64,000 nucleotides of DNA from Salipiger sp. H15 (GTDB lineage: Bacteria > Pseudomonadota > Alphaproteobacteria > Rhodobacterales > Rhodobacteraceae): contig NZ_CP123388.1 in the NCBI RefSeq assembly GCF_040409955.1, positions 186,001 through 250,000 on the forward strand. Direction: 5' to 3'. Below, piece by piece: positions 1 to 8,446 of the stretch; the first letter of the stretch is position 1, and each line of letters opens with the position of its first letter. The position numbers were made by a program, and so were the translations under genes. Below the pieces are notes generated by a model. It saw nothing but the letters and a program-made list of their open reading frames with translations, searched no databases and was not told the DNA's origin.

Positions 1-344
1 ACCTGCTGCGGGTGCGCAAGTCCGGCGTGCTCAGCAAGCATTTGCACCCCGCCCCGGTCACCGGCTACGTGATCAAGGGCCGCTGGCACTACCTCGAGCA
101 TGACTGGATCGCCGAGACCGGCTCCTTCGTCTTCGAGCCGCCGGGAGAGATCCACACCCTGACCGTGCCCGAGGATTGCGAGGAGATGATCACCTTCTTC
201 AACATCCAGGGCTGCATGTACTACGTCGACGAGGACAACAAGCACGTCGGCTTCGAGGACGTGTTCACCAAGATCGACATGTGCCGCAAGCACTACGAGG
301 AAGTCGGGCTCGGCGCGAGCTACCTCGACCAGTTCATCAGATGA
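1..344 (+). CDS. cupin-fold dioxygenase-like protein, 3' part (2,4'-dihydroxyacetophenone dioxygenase family)
   Basis: The gene runs in from the left edge; reading frame begins at base 3 and only the last 113 or so codons are present. The visible part holds a cupin core with histidines in KHLHPAPVTGYVIKGRW and a second histidine in PPGEIHTL, which in cupins bind a metal. The C-terminal half (DNKHVGFEDVFTKIDMCRKHYEEVGLG) resembles bacterial proteins annotated as 2,4'-dihydroxyacetophenone dioxygenases, though family members in sugar and aromatic clusters often lack a proven substrate. Its stop overlaps the start of the following SDR (ATGA), so the two are translationally coupled. Product identity by family resemblance only. 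Confidence 0.7.
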   Translation, partial: LLRVRKSGVLSKHLHPAPVTGYVIKGRWHYLEHDWIAETGSFVFEPPGEIHTLTVPEDCEEMITFFNIQGCMYYVDEDNKHVGFEDVFTKIDMCRKHYEEVGLGASYLDQFIR

Positions 345-1129
345 CCAAGATGGAAAGAAGCGACATCTCCGCCCTCAGCGGCGGTTGGGCCGCGCCTTTC
401 CTCGAAGGCCGCTCGGTCCTCGTGACCGGCGGCACCTCGGGGATCGGGTTCGGCATCGCGCTTGGCTTCGCCCGGGCCGGGGCGCGGGTCACCGCGACGG
501 GGCTCACCGAAGCCGAGGCCGCGGCGGCGACCGCGAAGGCGGAAGAGCTCGGGCTCGGCGAGGCCCTGCGCTTCGACGTGCTCGACGTGCGTGACGGCGC
601 GGCGGTGACCGAGGTCATCGGCGGGCAGAGCGATCTCTACACGCTGGTCAACTGCGCCGGGCTGATCCGCCGCGGCGCCGAGCTGGAGCCCGCGGTCTTC
701 GAGCAGGTCGTCGACGTCAACCTCAACGGCTCGATGCGCTGCGCCCATGCCGCGCATGACGCGCTGGCGCGCACCGGCGGCAGCGTGATCAACACCGCCT
801 CGATGCTGTCGTTCTTCGGCGGCGGGCTGGTGCCGGGCTACTCGGCCTCGAAGGGCGGGATCGCCCAGCTGACCAAGTCGCTGGCCATCGCCTGGGCCAA
901 GGACGGCATCCGGGTGAACGCCATCGCGCCGGGCTGGATCCGCACCCCGCTGACCGCCGACCTGCAGGGCGACGCGGCGCGCGAAAGCGGCATCCTCGGG
1001 CGCACCCCGATGGGCCGCTGGGGCGAGCCCGGCGATCTGGCGGGGCCCGCCATGTTCCTCGCCACGCCGCTCGCGGGGTTCATGACCGGGACGGTGATCC
1101 CGATCGACGGCGGCTACGCGATCGCCTGA
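341..1129 (+). CDS. SDR-family NAD(P)-dependent oxidoreductase
   Basis: A 262-residue classical short-chain dehydrogenase/reductase. It has the nucleotide-binding motif TGGTSGIG near residue 28, the NNAG-equivalent VNCAGL, catalytic serine in NTASMLS and the YSASK pair (Tyr/Lys). The C-terminus PIDGGYAIA is typical. The ATG at 341 is chosen because it overlaps the upstream stop as ATGA; an in-frame upstream extension lies inside the previous gene in another frame and is not protein-like. It sits between a cupin gene and a zinc alcohol dehydrogenase, so it probably oxidises or reduces a sugar or polyol intermediate, but the substrate cannot be read from the sequence. Confidence 0.9.
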   Translation: MTKMERSDISALSGGWAAPFLEGRSVLVTGGTSGIGFGIALGFARAGARVTATGLTEAEAAAATAKAEELGLGEALRFDVLDVRDGAAVTEVIGGQSDLYTLVNCAGLIRRGAELEPAVFEQVVDVNLNGSMRCAHAAHDALARTGGSVINTASMLSFFGGGLVPGYSASKGGIAQLTKSLAIAWAKDGIRVNAIAPGWIRTPLTADLQGDAARESGILGRTPMGRWGEPGDLAGPAMFLATPLAGFMTGTVIPIDGGYAIA

Positions 1130-1161
1130 GCGCGATCCCCAGACCTGAGCAGGAGGAAGAC

Positions 1162-2169
1162 ATGAAAGCGTTGGTCTACGAGGGCCCGCGGAGCGTCGCC
1201 GTGCGCGACGTGCCCTTGCCCGCCACCGGGGGCGTCCGGCTGCGGCTGCACTATTGCGGCGTCTGCGGCACCGACATCGGCATCTACGCGGGCAGCCACC
1301 CGCGCGCGCAGGCGCCGCTGATCCTCGGCCACGAGTTCGTCGGCGAGGTGATCGAGGATCATGCCGGGTTCGAGGCAGGCCAGCGCGTCACCGCCTTCCC
1401 CCTGCTCTCCTGCGGGACCTGCCATCCCTGCCGCACCGGCAGCCCGCATGTCTGTGCCAGCCTGCGCCTGCTGGGCATCGACTGCGACGGCGGCATGGCC
1501 GAGGAGATGACCGTCGCGCCCGAGCTGCTGGTGCCGGTGCCGGACCACGTGTCGGACGAGCTGGCCGCGCTGATCGAGCCGGTCGCCGTGTGCCTGCGCG
1601 TCGCCGACCGCGCCGGCGTGACGATGGGCGACACCTGCGTCGTCACCGGCGCGGGGCCGATCGGGCTCATCACCGCGCTGATGCTGCGCCAAGCCGGGGC
1701 CGGGCGGATCCTCGTCTCGGACATCGCGCCGGGTCGGCTGCGGCTGGCCGGGGAGCTGGGGTTCGAGACCGTGGACGCCAGCCGCGACAGCCTTGCCGAG
1801 GCGGTGGCCGCGGCCACCGGCGGCGACGGGGCGGACGTGCTGGTGGAATGCTCCGGCGCCGTGCCCGCGGCGCTCGAGATGACGCGGCTGGTGCGCACCG
1901 GCGGCACGATCTGCCTTGCCTCGCTCTTCAAGGCTCCGACCCCGGTCGCGCTGCTCGACATGAGCTTCAAGGAGCTGAAGCTGGTCGGCTCGCGGGTCTA
2001 CACGCGGGAGGAATTCCGCCGCGCCACCGAGCTTGTCGCGCAGCTCGAGGCGCCGCTGCTGAACCTGATCACCCGGATCGTGCCGCTCAGCGCCGCGGGT
2101 GATGTCTTCGACCTGGTCACGGATCCGGACGCGGGCATGGTCAAGGTGCTGGTCGACTGCCGGGCGTGA
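1162..2169 (+). CDS. zinc-dependent alcohol dehydrogenase (sorbitol/idonate/threonine dehydrogenase-like)
   Basis: A 335-residue medium-chain dehydrogenase. Catalytic zinc ligands are visible as Cys35 (CGVCGTD) and His57-Glu58 (GHEFVGEV), and the structural zinc lobe has Cys84, Cys87, Cys90 and Cys98. The Rossmann motif GAGPIG is at residues 163-168. A ribosome binding site (AGGAGGAAG) precedes the ATG. Family members oxidise polyols, L-idonate or L-threonine with NAD(P). It lies 32 bases after the SDR gene and is probably cotranscribed with it and the cupin gene. The group looks like a sugar or sugar-acid catabolic set cut by the window edge. Confidence 0.9.
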   Translation: MKALVYEGPRSVAVRDVPLPATGGVRLRLHYCGVCGTDIGIYAGSHPRAQAPLILGHEFVGEVIEDHAGFEAGQRVTAFPLLSCGTCHPCRTGSPHVCASLRLLGIDCDGGMAEEMTVAPELLVPVPDHVSDELAALIEPVAVCLRVADRAGVTMGDTCVVTGAGPIGLITALMLRQAGAGRILVSDIAPGRLRLAGELGFETVDASRDSLAEAVAAATGGDGADVLVECSGAVPAALEMTRLVRTGGTICLASLFKAPTPVALLDMSFKELKLVGSRVYTREEFRRATELVAQLEAPLLNLITRIVPLSAAGDVFDLVTDPDAGMVKVLVDCRA

Positions 2170-2206
2170 CCCGGCAAGACCGGGTTCCCTGAAGAAGACA
2201 GGCTCT

Positions 2207-2237
2207 TGCGGGAAGGACATTCAGGCCCCTTCCCGCA
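2207..2237. terminator. bidirectional hairpin terminator
   Basis: Perfect 10-base arms TGCGGGAAGG (2207-2216) and CCTTCCCGCA (2228-2237) with an 11-base loop, followed on the plus strand by a T-rich tract. It lies between two convergent genes (alcohol dehydrogenase and M20 hydrolase), where a shared terminator is expected. Confidence 0.7.
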
Positions 2238-2268
2238 TTCCTTTGTTTGCCCGCGTCGGGATGCACCC

Positions 2269-3504
2269 TCAGGCCGTCAGCGCCCGCGCAGCCCGGAAGA
2301 CCACCTCGACGCCGCGCGCCAGCTGGTCGTAGTCGGTCCATTCCTCGGGGGTGTGCGACACGCCGTTGCGGCTCGGCACGAAGACCAACCCGACCGGCGC
2401 GATCTTCGACAGGACCATGGCGTCATGCCCCGCCCCGCTCGGCATCGGGCGCCAGGCGAACCCGCAGTCCTCGGCCGCGGCGATCAGCTCGCGGCGGATC
2501 TCCTCGGACATCGGCGTCTCGGGCACCGCGAGTAGCTCGGCGGTGCGGACCTCGAACCCGGCAGCCTCGACCGAGGCTAGCCGGGTGTGGAGCGCGGCCT
2601 TGATCGCGTCGACCGTCCCGACCCTGTCTGCCCGCACATCGACGCTGAAGATCGCGGCCTCGGGAATGACGTTGGCGCCGCCGGGAAGCACGCCGATCTG
2701 GCCCACCGTGATCACCGCGCGGGGGTCGATCCCGGCGCAGAGGCCCGGCAGCTCGGCGATGACCCCGGCGGCGGCGACAAGCGCGTCGCGGCGCCCCGCC
2801 ATGGGAGTCGTCCCCGCGTGCCCCGCCGCGCCGGTGATCCGCACCTCGAGCTGCGACAGCGCCACGATAGAGGTCACGATGCCGACGGCGTCGCCGGTCT
2901 GTTCGAGCACCGGACCCTGCTCGATGTGCAACTCGAGGAAGGCGTGGATGCCGCCCTCGGGGATCGCGGCGGCGCCCGCTTCCTCCAGCGAGAGGCCGAA
3001 GCCCGCCATCGCCTCGCCAAGCGAAACCCCCTCGCTGTCGGTCATGGGCGCGAGCGCGTCGGGGCCGAGCTGGCCCGTCAGGATGCGCGAGCCGAGCAGG
3101 CCGCCGCCGAAGCGGCCGCCCTCCTCCTCGATCATCGCGATCACCTCGAGCGGGCGGCGCGGCGTCACGCCGAACTGCTGCAGACAGAACGCCGTCTCGA
3201 TCGCCGCGACGACCCCGGCGGGCCCGTCAAAGGCGCCGCCGTTCGGCACGCTGTCGATGTGCGAGCCGACCAGCACCGGGGCAAGCGACGCATCGCTTCC
3301 CTCGAGCCGCCCGACAAGGTTGCCGACGCTGTCGATCCGGGTGGCGAGCCCCGCCTCCTGCATCCGGCCGGCAAGGTAGTCGAGCGCCGCGCGGTGCTGC
3401 GGGCTGTAGGTGAGCCGGGTGGTGCCCCGGCCCGGGCTGGCGGTGAACTCCGCCAGCGCCTCGATCATGCCGCGGATGCGCTCTTCGCTCACATGCCGGG
3501 TCAT
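2269..3504 (-). CDS. M20-family amidohydrolase (hydantoinase/carbamoylase, allantoate amidohydrolase type)
   Basis: A 411-residue zinc-dependent hydrolase of the hydantoinase/carbamoylase branch of M20, which cleaves N-carbamoyl amino acids, ureidoglycolate or allantoate. Metal-binding residues are seen at His82 and Asp93 (GSHIDSVPNGGAFDGPAG), Glu127-Glu128 (IEEEGGRF), the histidine of LELHIEQGPVLE and the C-terminal SHTPEEW. The ATG is fixed by a one-base overlap with the upstream transporter gene (TAATG), so both come from one transcript. The partner transporter suggests it hydrolyses what that carrier imports. Substrate is not determined by the motifs. Confidence 0.88.
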   Translation of the reverse strand: MTRHVSEERIRGMIEALAEFTASPGRGTTRLTYSPQHRAALDYLAGRMQEAGLATRIDSVGNLVGRLEGSDASLAPVLVGSHIDSVPNGGAFDGPAGVVAAIETAFCLQQFGVTPRRPLEVIAMIEEEGGRFGGGLLGSRILTGQLGPDALAPMTDSEGVSLGEAMAGFGLSLEEAGAAAIPEGGIHAFLELHIEQGPVLEQTGDAVGIVTSIVALSQLEVRITGAAGHAGTTPMAGRRDALVAAAGVIAELPGLCAGIDPRAVITVGQIGVLPGGANVIPEAAIFSVDVRADRVGTVDAIKAALHTRLASVEAAGFEVRTAELLAVPETPMSEEIRRELIAAAEDCGFAWRPMPSGAGHDAMVLSKIAPVGLVFVPSRNGVSHTPEEWTDYDQLARGVEVVFRAARALTA

Positions 3505-4694
3505 TACAGCAGCCCCGCGAAGATGCCGGCCAGCAGCACCGAGACGATGGTCACCGTGACGAAGCCGGCGACGAGCATCGGCGGCAGCATGTGGGCCGAG
3601 AGCACCTCGCGTTCGTCTTCCTTGTCGGAGAGCGCGTTCACCACCTCGTTGGTGATGACGTAGTCGGCCGGGAAGCCGTAGAGCGCGGTCAGCGAGCAGG
3701 CAAAGGCCATCGCCGGCGTGCTGCCGAGCAGCTTTCCGGCGATGAAGGAGAAGACGTACATGCCCGCGACGCCGATCAGGATCGCGCCGAACATCGGGCC
3801 CGCGAGGTCGAGCAGCATCTCGGGCGTCGCGCGGTTGAGGCCGCCGAGGATGAACAGCATCAGCACCATGATCACGAAGCCGAAGGAGTTCGCCAGCTGC
3901 AGCGGCTGGCGCTCGAGGAAGCCGACCGAGGAGGCGATGACCCCGGCCACGAGGCACAGCACGAAGGGGCTGATCTCGAAATAGGGCTTCACCAGCTCCG
4001 ACGCGCCCCAGGCGAGGAAGGCGACGAGGCCGAGCCGGAACAGCTTGAAATAGACGGTGTTGTACTCCGCCGGCAGGCTGCGGAACAGCGCGGGCACCGC
4101 GGCGCCCTGACGGCTCTCGACCTGCGCGACCTTGGCGGTGCCGGCCCATTGCCCGCTGCGGTAGAGGCCCAGCACGCGGCGTCCCTCGCGCTGCAGCATC
4201 CAGGACGTCAGCGGGTAGCCGACGAAGCCCTGCATCACGTAGATCAGGATGGCGAGCACCGCGAGGCTCTCGAAGCCGGCCTTGGCCGCGGCCTCGGACA
4301 TGATCAGCGAGGACACGACCCCGCCGGTCAGCGGCGGCGTCACGACGACGATGGTCTCGTAGTCGAGGAAGAGCCGGCCGACGGTGAACAGCATCGCCGC
4401 GATCCCGGCGATGCCGAGCAGCGCGATGACCACCGTGCGCCACTGCCGCCGCAGTTCCTCGAGCGAGAGCAGCGTGCCCATGTTGGTGATCAGCAGGAAC
4501 ATCGACAGGTAGACGATCGGCGTGCCGAACCCGGCGACCTGTACGATGTCGGAGGGGAAGAACGTCCAGTAGCCGATCAGGAACAGCACGGCGCAGACGA
4601 AGATCGACGGCAGCCGAGAGCGGGTTCTGGTGGCGGCGATGTCGCCGACGAAGAGGATCAACGTCAGCACGGCAAAGGCGGCAAGTTGGGGCAT
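3504..4694 (-). CDS. multi-pass membrane transporter, glutamate-symporter-like (uncertain)
   Basis: A 396-residue integral membrane protein with roughly ten to eleven hydrophobic segments and a central charged loop (about residues 165-205). Segments such as VVVTPPLTGGVVSSLIMSEAAA and YGFPADYVITNEVVNAL carry the glycine/proline breaks found in secondary carriers. I judge it closest in style to sodium/glutamate symporter-like families, but I do not recognise a diagnostic motif. It is the first gene of a two-gene operon with the M20 hydrolase and is divergent from a MarR regulator. An import role for the hydrolase substrate is inferred from position only. Confidence 0.7.
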   Translation of the reverse strand: MPQLAAFAVLTLILFVGDIAATRTRSRLPSIFVCAVLFLIGYWTFFPSDIVQVAGFGTPIVYLSMFLLITNMGTLLSLEELRRQWRTVVIALLGIAGIAAMLFTVGRLFLDYETIVVVTPPLTGGVVSSLIMSEAAAKAGFESLAVLAILIYVMQGFVGYPLTSWMLQREGRRVLGLYRSGQWAGTAKVAQVESRQGAAVPALFRSLPAEYNTVYFKLFRLGLVAFLAWGASELVKPYFEISPFVLCLVAGVIASSVGFLERQPLQLANSFGFVIMVLMLFILGGLNRATPEMLLDLAGPMFGAILIGVAGMYVFSFIAGKLLGSTPAMAFACSLTALYGFPADYVITNEVVNALSDKEDEREVLSAHMLPPMLVAGFVTVTIVSVLLAGIFAGLL

Positions 4695-4739
4695 TCGTGT
4701 CTCGCTTGGAATCTGGGAGGCGCAACGGTTGACGGATCG

Positions 4740-4759
4740 TTACATCCAAATGGATGTAA
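4740..4759. promoter_or_regulatory. perfect 20-base palindrome, candidate MarR operator
   Basis: The sequence TTACATCCAAATGGATGTAA has perfect 8-base arms around AAAT. It lies between the leftward transporter-hydrolase operon (start at 4694) and the rightward MarR gene, a position typical of a MarR operator controlling both. No other symmetrical element is seen in this gap. Confidence 0.65.
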
Positions 4760-4863
4760 TTCGCAAGCTGTGCTATGCTTCGCCATGCCGCCGTGAAATA
4801 TTGCAACCTTGCGGGGCGCTGGGTACCACGAAGACCTCTCGACAAAGCCACGGCGAGGACAGC

Positions 4864-5358
4864 TTGCGATACGAGACCGACGACATCCTGCGCGAGACCT
4901 TCACCTCCGACCTGCGCTACCTGATGGCGGTGAGCCACATCGTGCTGGCCAACAACCAGGTGTCCAACAGGTTCTTCGAGAAGACCTACCGAATGCCGGT
5001 GCACGCCTGGTCCGCGCTCTACGCGGTGGTGCGGTTTCCCGGGCTGCTTGCGAAGGACATCCAGCTGCTGTTCCCGCGGCCGCAGAACTCGGTCAGCCGC
5101 GCGGTTTCACTGTTGCGCGACCGCGGCTGGATCACCGTCGAGACCAGCGGCGAGGACACCCGGGCCCGGCTGCTCTACCCGACCGACGAGGGGCGGCGGG
5201 TGCTTGCGGACATCGAGGCGCAGGTGCTGAAGCGGCAGGACGAGATCTTCGGCGTGCTGTCGCAGGAGGAGCGCGACCAGTTCCTCAAGCTGTGCCGCAA
5301 GCTGATCCTCGGGGGCGGGCTTGCCGCTTCCAAGGCGCTGTCACCGCACGACAGCTGA
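4864..5358 (+). CDS. MarR-family transcriptional regulator
   Basis: About 164 residues with a winged helix-turn-helix: DIQLLFPRPQNSVSRAVSLLRDRGWI is the recognition region and SGEDTRARLLYPTDEGRRVL is the wing, typical of MarR. The start is uncertain. TTG at 4864 follows GGCGAGGA and gives a normal family length, while an in-frame ATG at about 4750 falls inside the palindromic operator and would add an atypical tail. MarR proteins repress adjacent catabolic genes and release DNA on binding small phenolic or acidic ligands. Divergent placement suggests it controls the transporter and M20 hydrolase. Confidence 0.82.
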   Translation: MRYETDDILRETFTSDLRYLMAVSHIVLANNQVSNRFFEKTYRMPVHAWSALYAVVRFPGLLAKDIQLLFPRPQNSVSRAVSLLRDRGWITVETSGEDTRARLLYPTDEGRRVLADIEAQVLKRQDEIFGVLSQEERDQFLKLCRKLILGGGLAASKALSPHDS

Positions 5359-5399
5359 AGCGCGCGCCCGAGCGGCGCCTGGCCCTGCCTGCGCGGGGT

Positions 5400-6791
5400 T
5401 CAGGACGTGCGGGCCGCGCGGCGCCGACGCAGGATCATCACGCCGGCGACAAGCAGGATGCCAGCAAGGATCATCGCCGCCACGAGTGCCGCGTGGACCC
5501 AGGCGAGCAGGTCCGACGTCGGACCGCCCGCCCGGATCTGCGCCACGTCCGCGGCCGAAACCTCGTGGTCGGCAGCCCCGTACTGCGCGAAGACGTAGTT
5601 TGAAAGGCTGGCGATCTCGTCGTCGCTCAGCGCGTTGAAGGCGTTCACCTGTTCGCCGAAGGGCGGCATGAAGACATGCCCGTCCGCGGTCTCGCGATCG
5701 ACGCCGTTGAGGACCGCCGCGATGAAGTTGACCGTCGAGGCACCCGCGGTGGCGGAGTTGTGGTAGAGGCTCGGGTAATACTGGTCCTTCGTGCCCTGGC
5801 CGTTGATGCCGTGACAGGAGGCGCAGTTCGCGGAATAGACCTGCGCCCCCGCCGCAAGGCCCGAAGGCGCGGCGTCGAGGCCGCGGAAGCCCGCGGTCAT
5901 GTTCCCGGCCTGCCCCCGACCGAACCGCTCGGTCCCGGCAACCGCGGGCACGTCCGCAAGGTAGGTCGCCATGGCGGCAAGGTCGTCCTCACCCAGCTTC
6001 GAGAAGCTGTGGCTGACCGCCTCGGCCATGCTGCCGCCCGCCTGCGCCCTGCCCTCGGCGCGGCCGGTGGCGAGATAGGCGACGATCTCGTTCTTCGACC
6101 AGGCGCCGATGCCGTCCTGCGGATCGGAGGTGATGTTGGGCGCGTACCAGGCCCCGACCTGCGCCCCGGCAAGATGCTGGCTGGCCTTCTCCTGCATCAG
6201 CACGCCGCGCGGCGTGTGGCAGGTCGAGCAATGCGCCGGCCCCTCGACCAGATAGGCGCCGCGGTTCCACTCGGCGGATTTCCCGGGCTCATCCTCATGC
6301 ACCGACGTGTCGCGGAACATCAGGTTCCAGCCGATCATCGAGGCGCGGACGTTGAACGGAAACGGCAGGCGTGTCTCGGCGCTCGGCGCGTCGATGGGCT
6401 CCACGCCCTGCATGAAATAGGCATAGAGCGCGTGGATGTCCTCGTCGGTGATCCGGGCAAAGGCCGTGTAGGGCATCGCCGGGTAGAGGTTGGCGCCATC
6501 GGCGCGCACGCCGCGCCGCACCGCGTCCGAGAACTGCGCCTCGGTGTAGCTGCCGATGCCATAGTCCACAGAAGGGGTGATGTTGGTGGCGACGATGTCG
6601 CCGACCGGAGAGGCGATCACGTGGTTGCCGCCGAAGGGCTTGTCCTCGCTGCCGGTGTGGCAGGCGACGCAGTCCGACGCGGTCGCGACGTAGCGGCCGC
6701 GCTCGACCAGCTCCTCGGGGAAATCGGCGGCCAGCGCCGCGCCCGCGAGCAGCGCGAGACCCGCGGAAAGGGTGACTTTCTGGAACATCAT
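5400..6791 (-). CDS. triheme cytochrome c subunit of membrane FAD-dependent sugar dehydrogenase
   Basis: A 463-residue periplasmic cytochrome with an N-terminal signal peptide (cleavage near AALAAD) and three heme-binding CxxCH sites: CVACH at 41-45, CSTCH at 188-192 and CASCH at 323-327. A hydrophobic anchor lies at about 432-455, followed by RRRR. This is the architecture of gluconate 2-dehydrogenase and alcohol or fructose dehydrogenase cytochrome subunits, which pass electrons from the flavoprotein to ubiquinone. It starts one base before the end of the GMC subunit gene (TGATG), so the stoichiometric complex is translated from one message. Confidence 0.92.
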   Translation of the reverse strand: MMFQKVTLSAGLALLAGAALAADFPEELVERGRYVATASDCVACHTGSEDKPFGGNHVIASPVGDIVATNITPSVDYGIGSYTEAQFSDAVRRGVRADGANLYPAMPYTAFARITDEDIHALYAYFMQGVEPIDAPSAETRLPFPFNVRASMIGWNLMFRDTSVHEDEPGKSAEWNRGAYLVEGPAHCSTCHTPRGVLMQEKASQHLAGAQVGAWYAPNITSDPQDGIGAWSKNEIVAYLATGRAEGRAQAGGSMAEAVSHSFSKLGEDDLAAMATYLADVPAVAGTERFGRGQAGNMTAGFRGLDAAPSGLAAGAQVYSANCASCHGINGQGTKDQYYPSLYHNSATAGASTVNFIAAVLNGVDRETADGHVFMPPFGEQVNAFNALSDDEIASLSNYVFAQYGAADHEVSAADVAQIRAGGPTSDLLAWVHAALVAAMILAGILLVAGVMILRRRRAARTS

Positions 6792-8410
6792 CAGGCGCCT
6801 TTCGCCTCGGAAATGAGCGCCTCTGCCGCCATGAAGGCCAGCGAGGTCATGGTGATCGTGCTGTTGCCGCAGGCGGTCGACGCCATGGCGCCGCCGCCGG
6901 GCAGGTAGAGGTTGGCGTGGTCATGCGCCCGGCACTGGCGGTCGACGACCGAGTCCGCCGGATCGTTGCCCATGATCGTGCCGCCCATGATGTGCTTGGA
7001 GGTCGAGAACTTGTCGCCCGCCGGCTTGAAATCGGTCGCGCCCATCGCCTCGGCGATCCGCTGCGCCATGGGCTCGCCGTACTCGCGCGAGGCGCGCCGC
7101 GTGTATTCGCCCACGTCCCAGTGGACGCTCGGCTTCGGCAGCCCGTGCCAGTCCCTGTCCGACGACAGCGTCAGGCGGTTGTTCGGATCGGGCAGCATCT
7201 CGTAGGCGGCGACGAGGTTGACCGAGGTGGCGGTGCGCCGGCGGATCTCCTCGTCGAGCGCCCGGCCGACCTTGCCGCTCGCCAGTGCCTGCTTGGCGAT
7301 GAAGCGGTTGCGGGCGAAGTTGTTCAGGCGGAAGTAGGCGCCCGCGTGGTCGCCGCGGAAGTCGCCCTGCGAGGTCTCCATGATGCCGCTGTTCACCACC
7401 GGCCCCGCGCCCAGCCAGTAGGGCTCGGTCACGGTGAAGGTGTAGCCCTGCTGCGGGTGGTCCATCATGTTGCGCCCGACTTGGTCGGAAGAGTTGGCGA
7501 GCCCGGCCGGGTTGCGGTCGTCGGCCGACATCAGCAGCAGCTTCGGGGTCTCGATGCCGTTGCAGGCCAGCACGAACTGCTCGCCGGTGACGCGGTGGCT
7601 CACGCGGTTGCGGTCGAGGTAGTGGAGCGCGACGATCCGGTTGCCCTCGCCGCTCTCGACCCGGTGGACCACCGCGTTGTCGAGGATGGTGGCCCCCTTG
7701 GCCTCGAGCCGGTTCAGCGCCGTCGCGGCATCGTATTTCGCGCCGACCGGGCAGACCGGCACGCAGTTGTTGTTGGCGCAGCAGGCGGGGCGATCGTCAT
7801 AGGGCGTGCCCGAGTTGCGCGCCTGCGCCACGGGAAGGTTGCGCAGGCCGAGCTTTTCCTGGACCACCTGCGTGAACTTCCGCTCGCCCTGCGACAGCGG
7901 CAGGTGCGGCATCGGGTAGTCCATCGAGCGCGGGCGCGGCGGCCATTGCAGCTCCGGGTCCGACGGGCCGCAGATGCCGAGCGCGGTTTCCGTCATGTTG
8001 TAGTAGGGATCGAGCGTCTCGTAGTCGAAGGCCCAGTCCCGGCCGACGCCGTAGCGCGATTTCAGCCGCATGTCCTCGGGTGTCAGGCGCCAGCAGGTCC
8101 CCGCCCAATGCCAGGTCGAGCCCCCGGCATAGCGCAGGTAGGTCGGGTCGTATTTGTCGGGCCCGGTGCTGCCGAGATAGTCCTGCCCGAAGAAGGGGTG
8201 CGGCGCCCAGTCGGCGGGCGGATAGGAGGCGGTGGCGTCGGGCTTCGCGCCGAGCGGCAGGTTTCGGTAGTTCTCGACGATCCGGGCGCGCGACACGCGC
8301 GGCCCGGCTTCGATCATCAGGACTTCGAGTCCGGCGTCGAGGCATTGCTCGGCGATCACGACGCCGACGACGCCGGTGCCGACGATGACGACTTGCGAGG
8401 AGCTGGTCAT
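6791..8410 (-). CDS. GMC-family FAD dehydrogenase catalytic subunit with 3Fe-4S motif
   Basis: A 539-residue GMC oxidoreductase. The FAD-binding GTGVVG lies at residues 11-16, and the C-terminal catalytic pair appears as His473 (TSKHIMGG) and Asn516 (ACGNSTITMTS). Cysteines 210, 211, 216 and 220 form CC-x4-C-x3-C, the arrangement that binds a 3Fe-4S cluster in heterotrimeric bacterial FAD glucose dehydrogenase. It acts with a small TAT-exported subunit and a triheme cytochrome c encoded beside it, oxidising a sugar or sugar acid in the periplasm and feeding electrons to quinone. It has no signal peptide of its own, which fits piggyback export with the small subunit. The sugar oxidised is not certain. 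Confidence 0.92.
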   Translation of the reverse strand: MTSSSQVVIVGTGVVGVVIAEQCLDAGLEVLMIEAGPRVSRARIVENYRNLPLGAKPDATASYPPADWAPHPFFGQDYLGSTGPDKYDPTYLRYAGGSTWHWAGTCWRLTPEDMRLKSRYGVGRDWAFDYETLDPYYNMTETALGICGPSDPELQWPPRPRSMDYPMPHLPLSQGERKFTQVVQEKLGLRNLPVAQARNSGTPYDDRPACCANNNCVPVCPVGAKYDAATALNRLEAKGATILDNAVVHRVESGEGNRIVALHYLDRNRVSHRVTGEQFVLACNGIETPKLLLMSADDRNPAGLANSSDQVGRNMMDHPQQGYTFTVTEPYWLGAGPVVNSGIMETSQGDFRGDHAGAYFRLNNFARNRFIAKQALASGKVGRALDEEIRRRTATSVNLVAAYEMLPDPNNRLTLSSDRDWHGLPKPSVHWDVGEYTRRASREYGEPMAQRIAEAMGATDFKPAGDKFSTSKHIMGGTIMGNDPADSVVDRQCRAHDHANLYLPGGGAMASTACGNSTITMTSLAFMAAEALISEAKGA

Positions 8411-8446
8411 GGGGAGGCTTTTCTTGGGAGGAGGAAGGAAGGCGAA

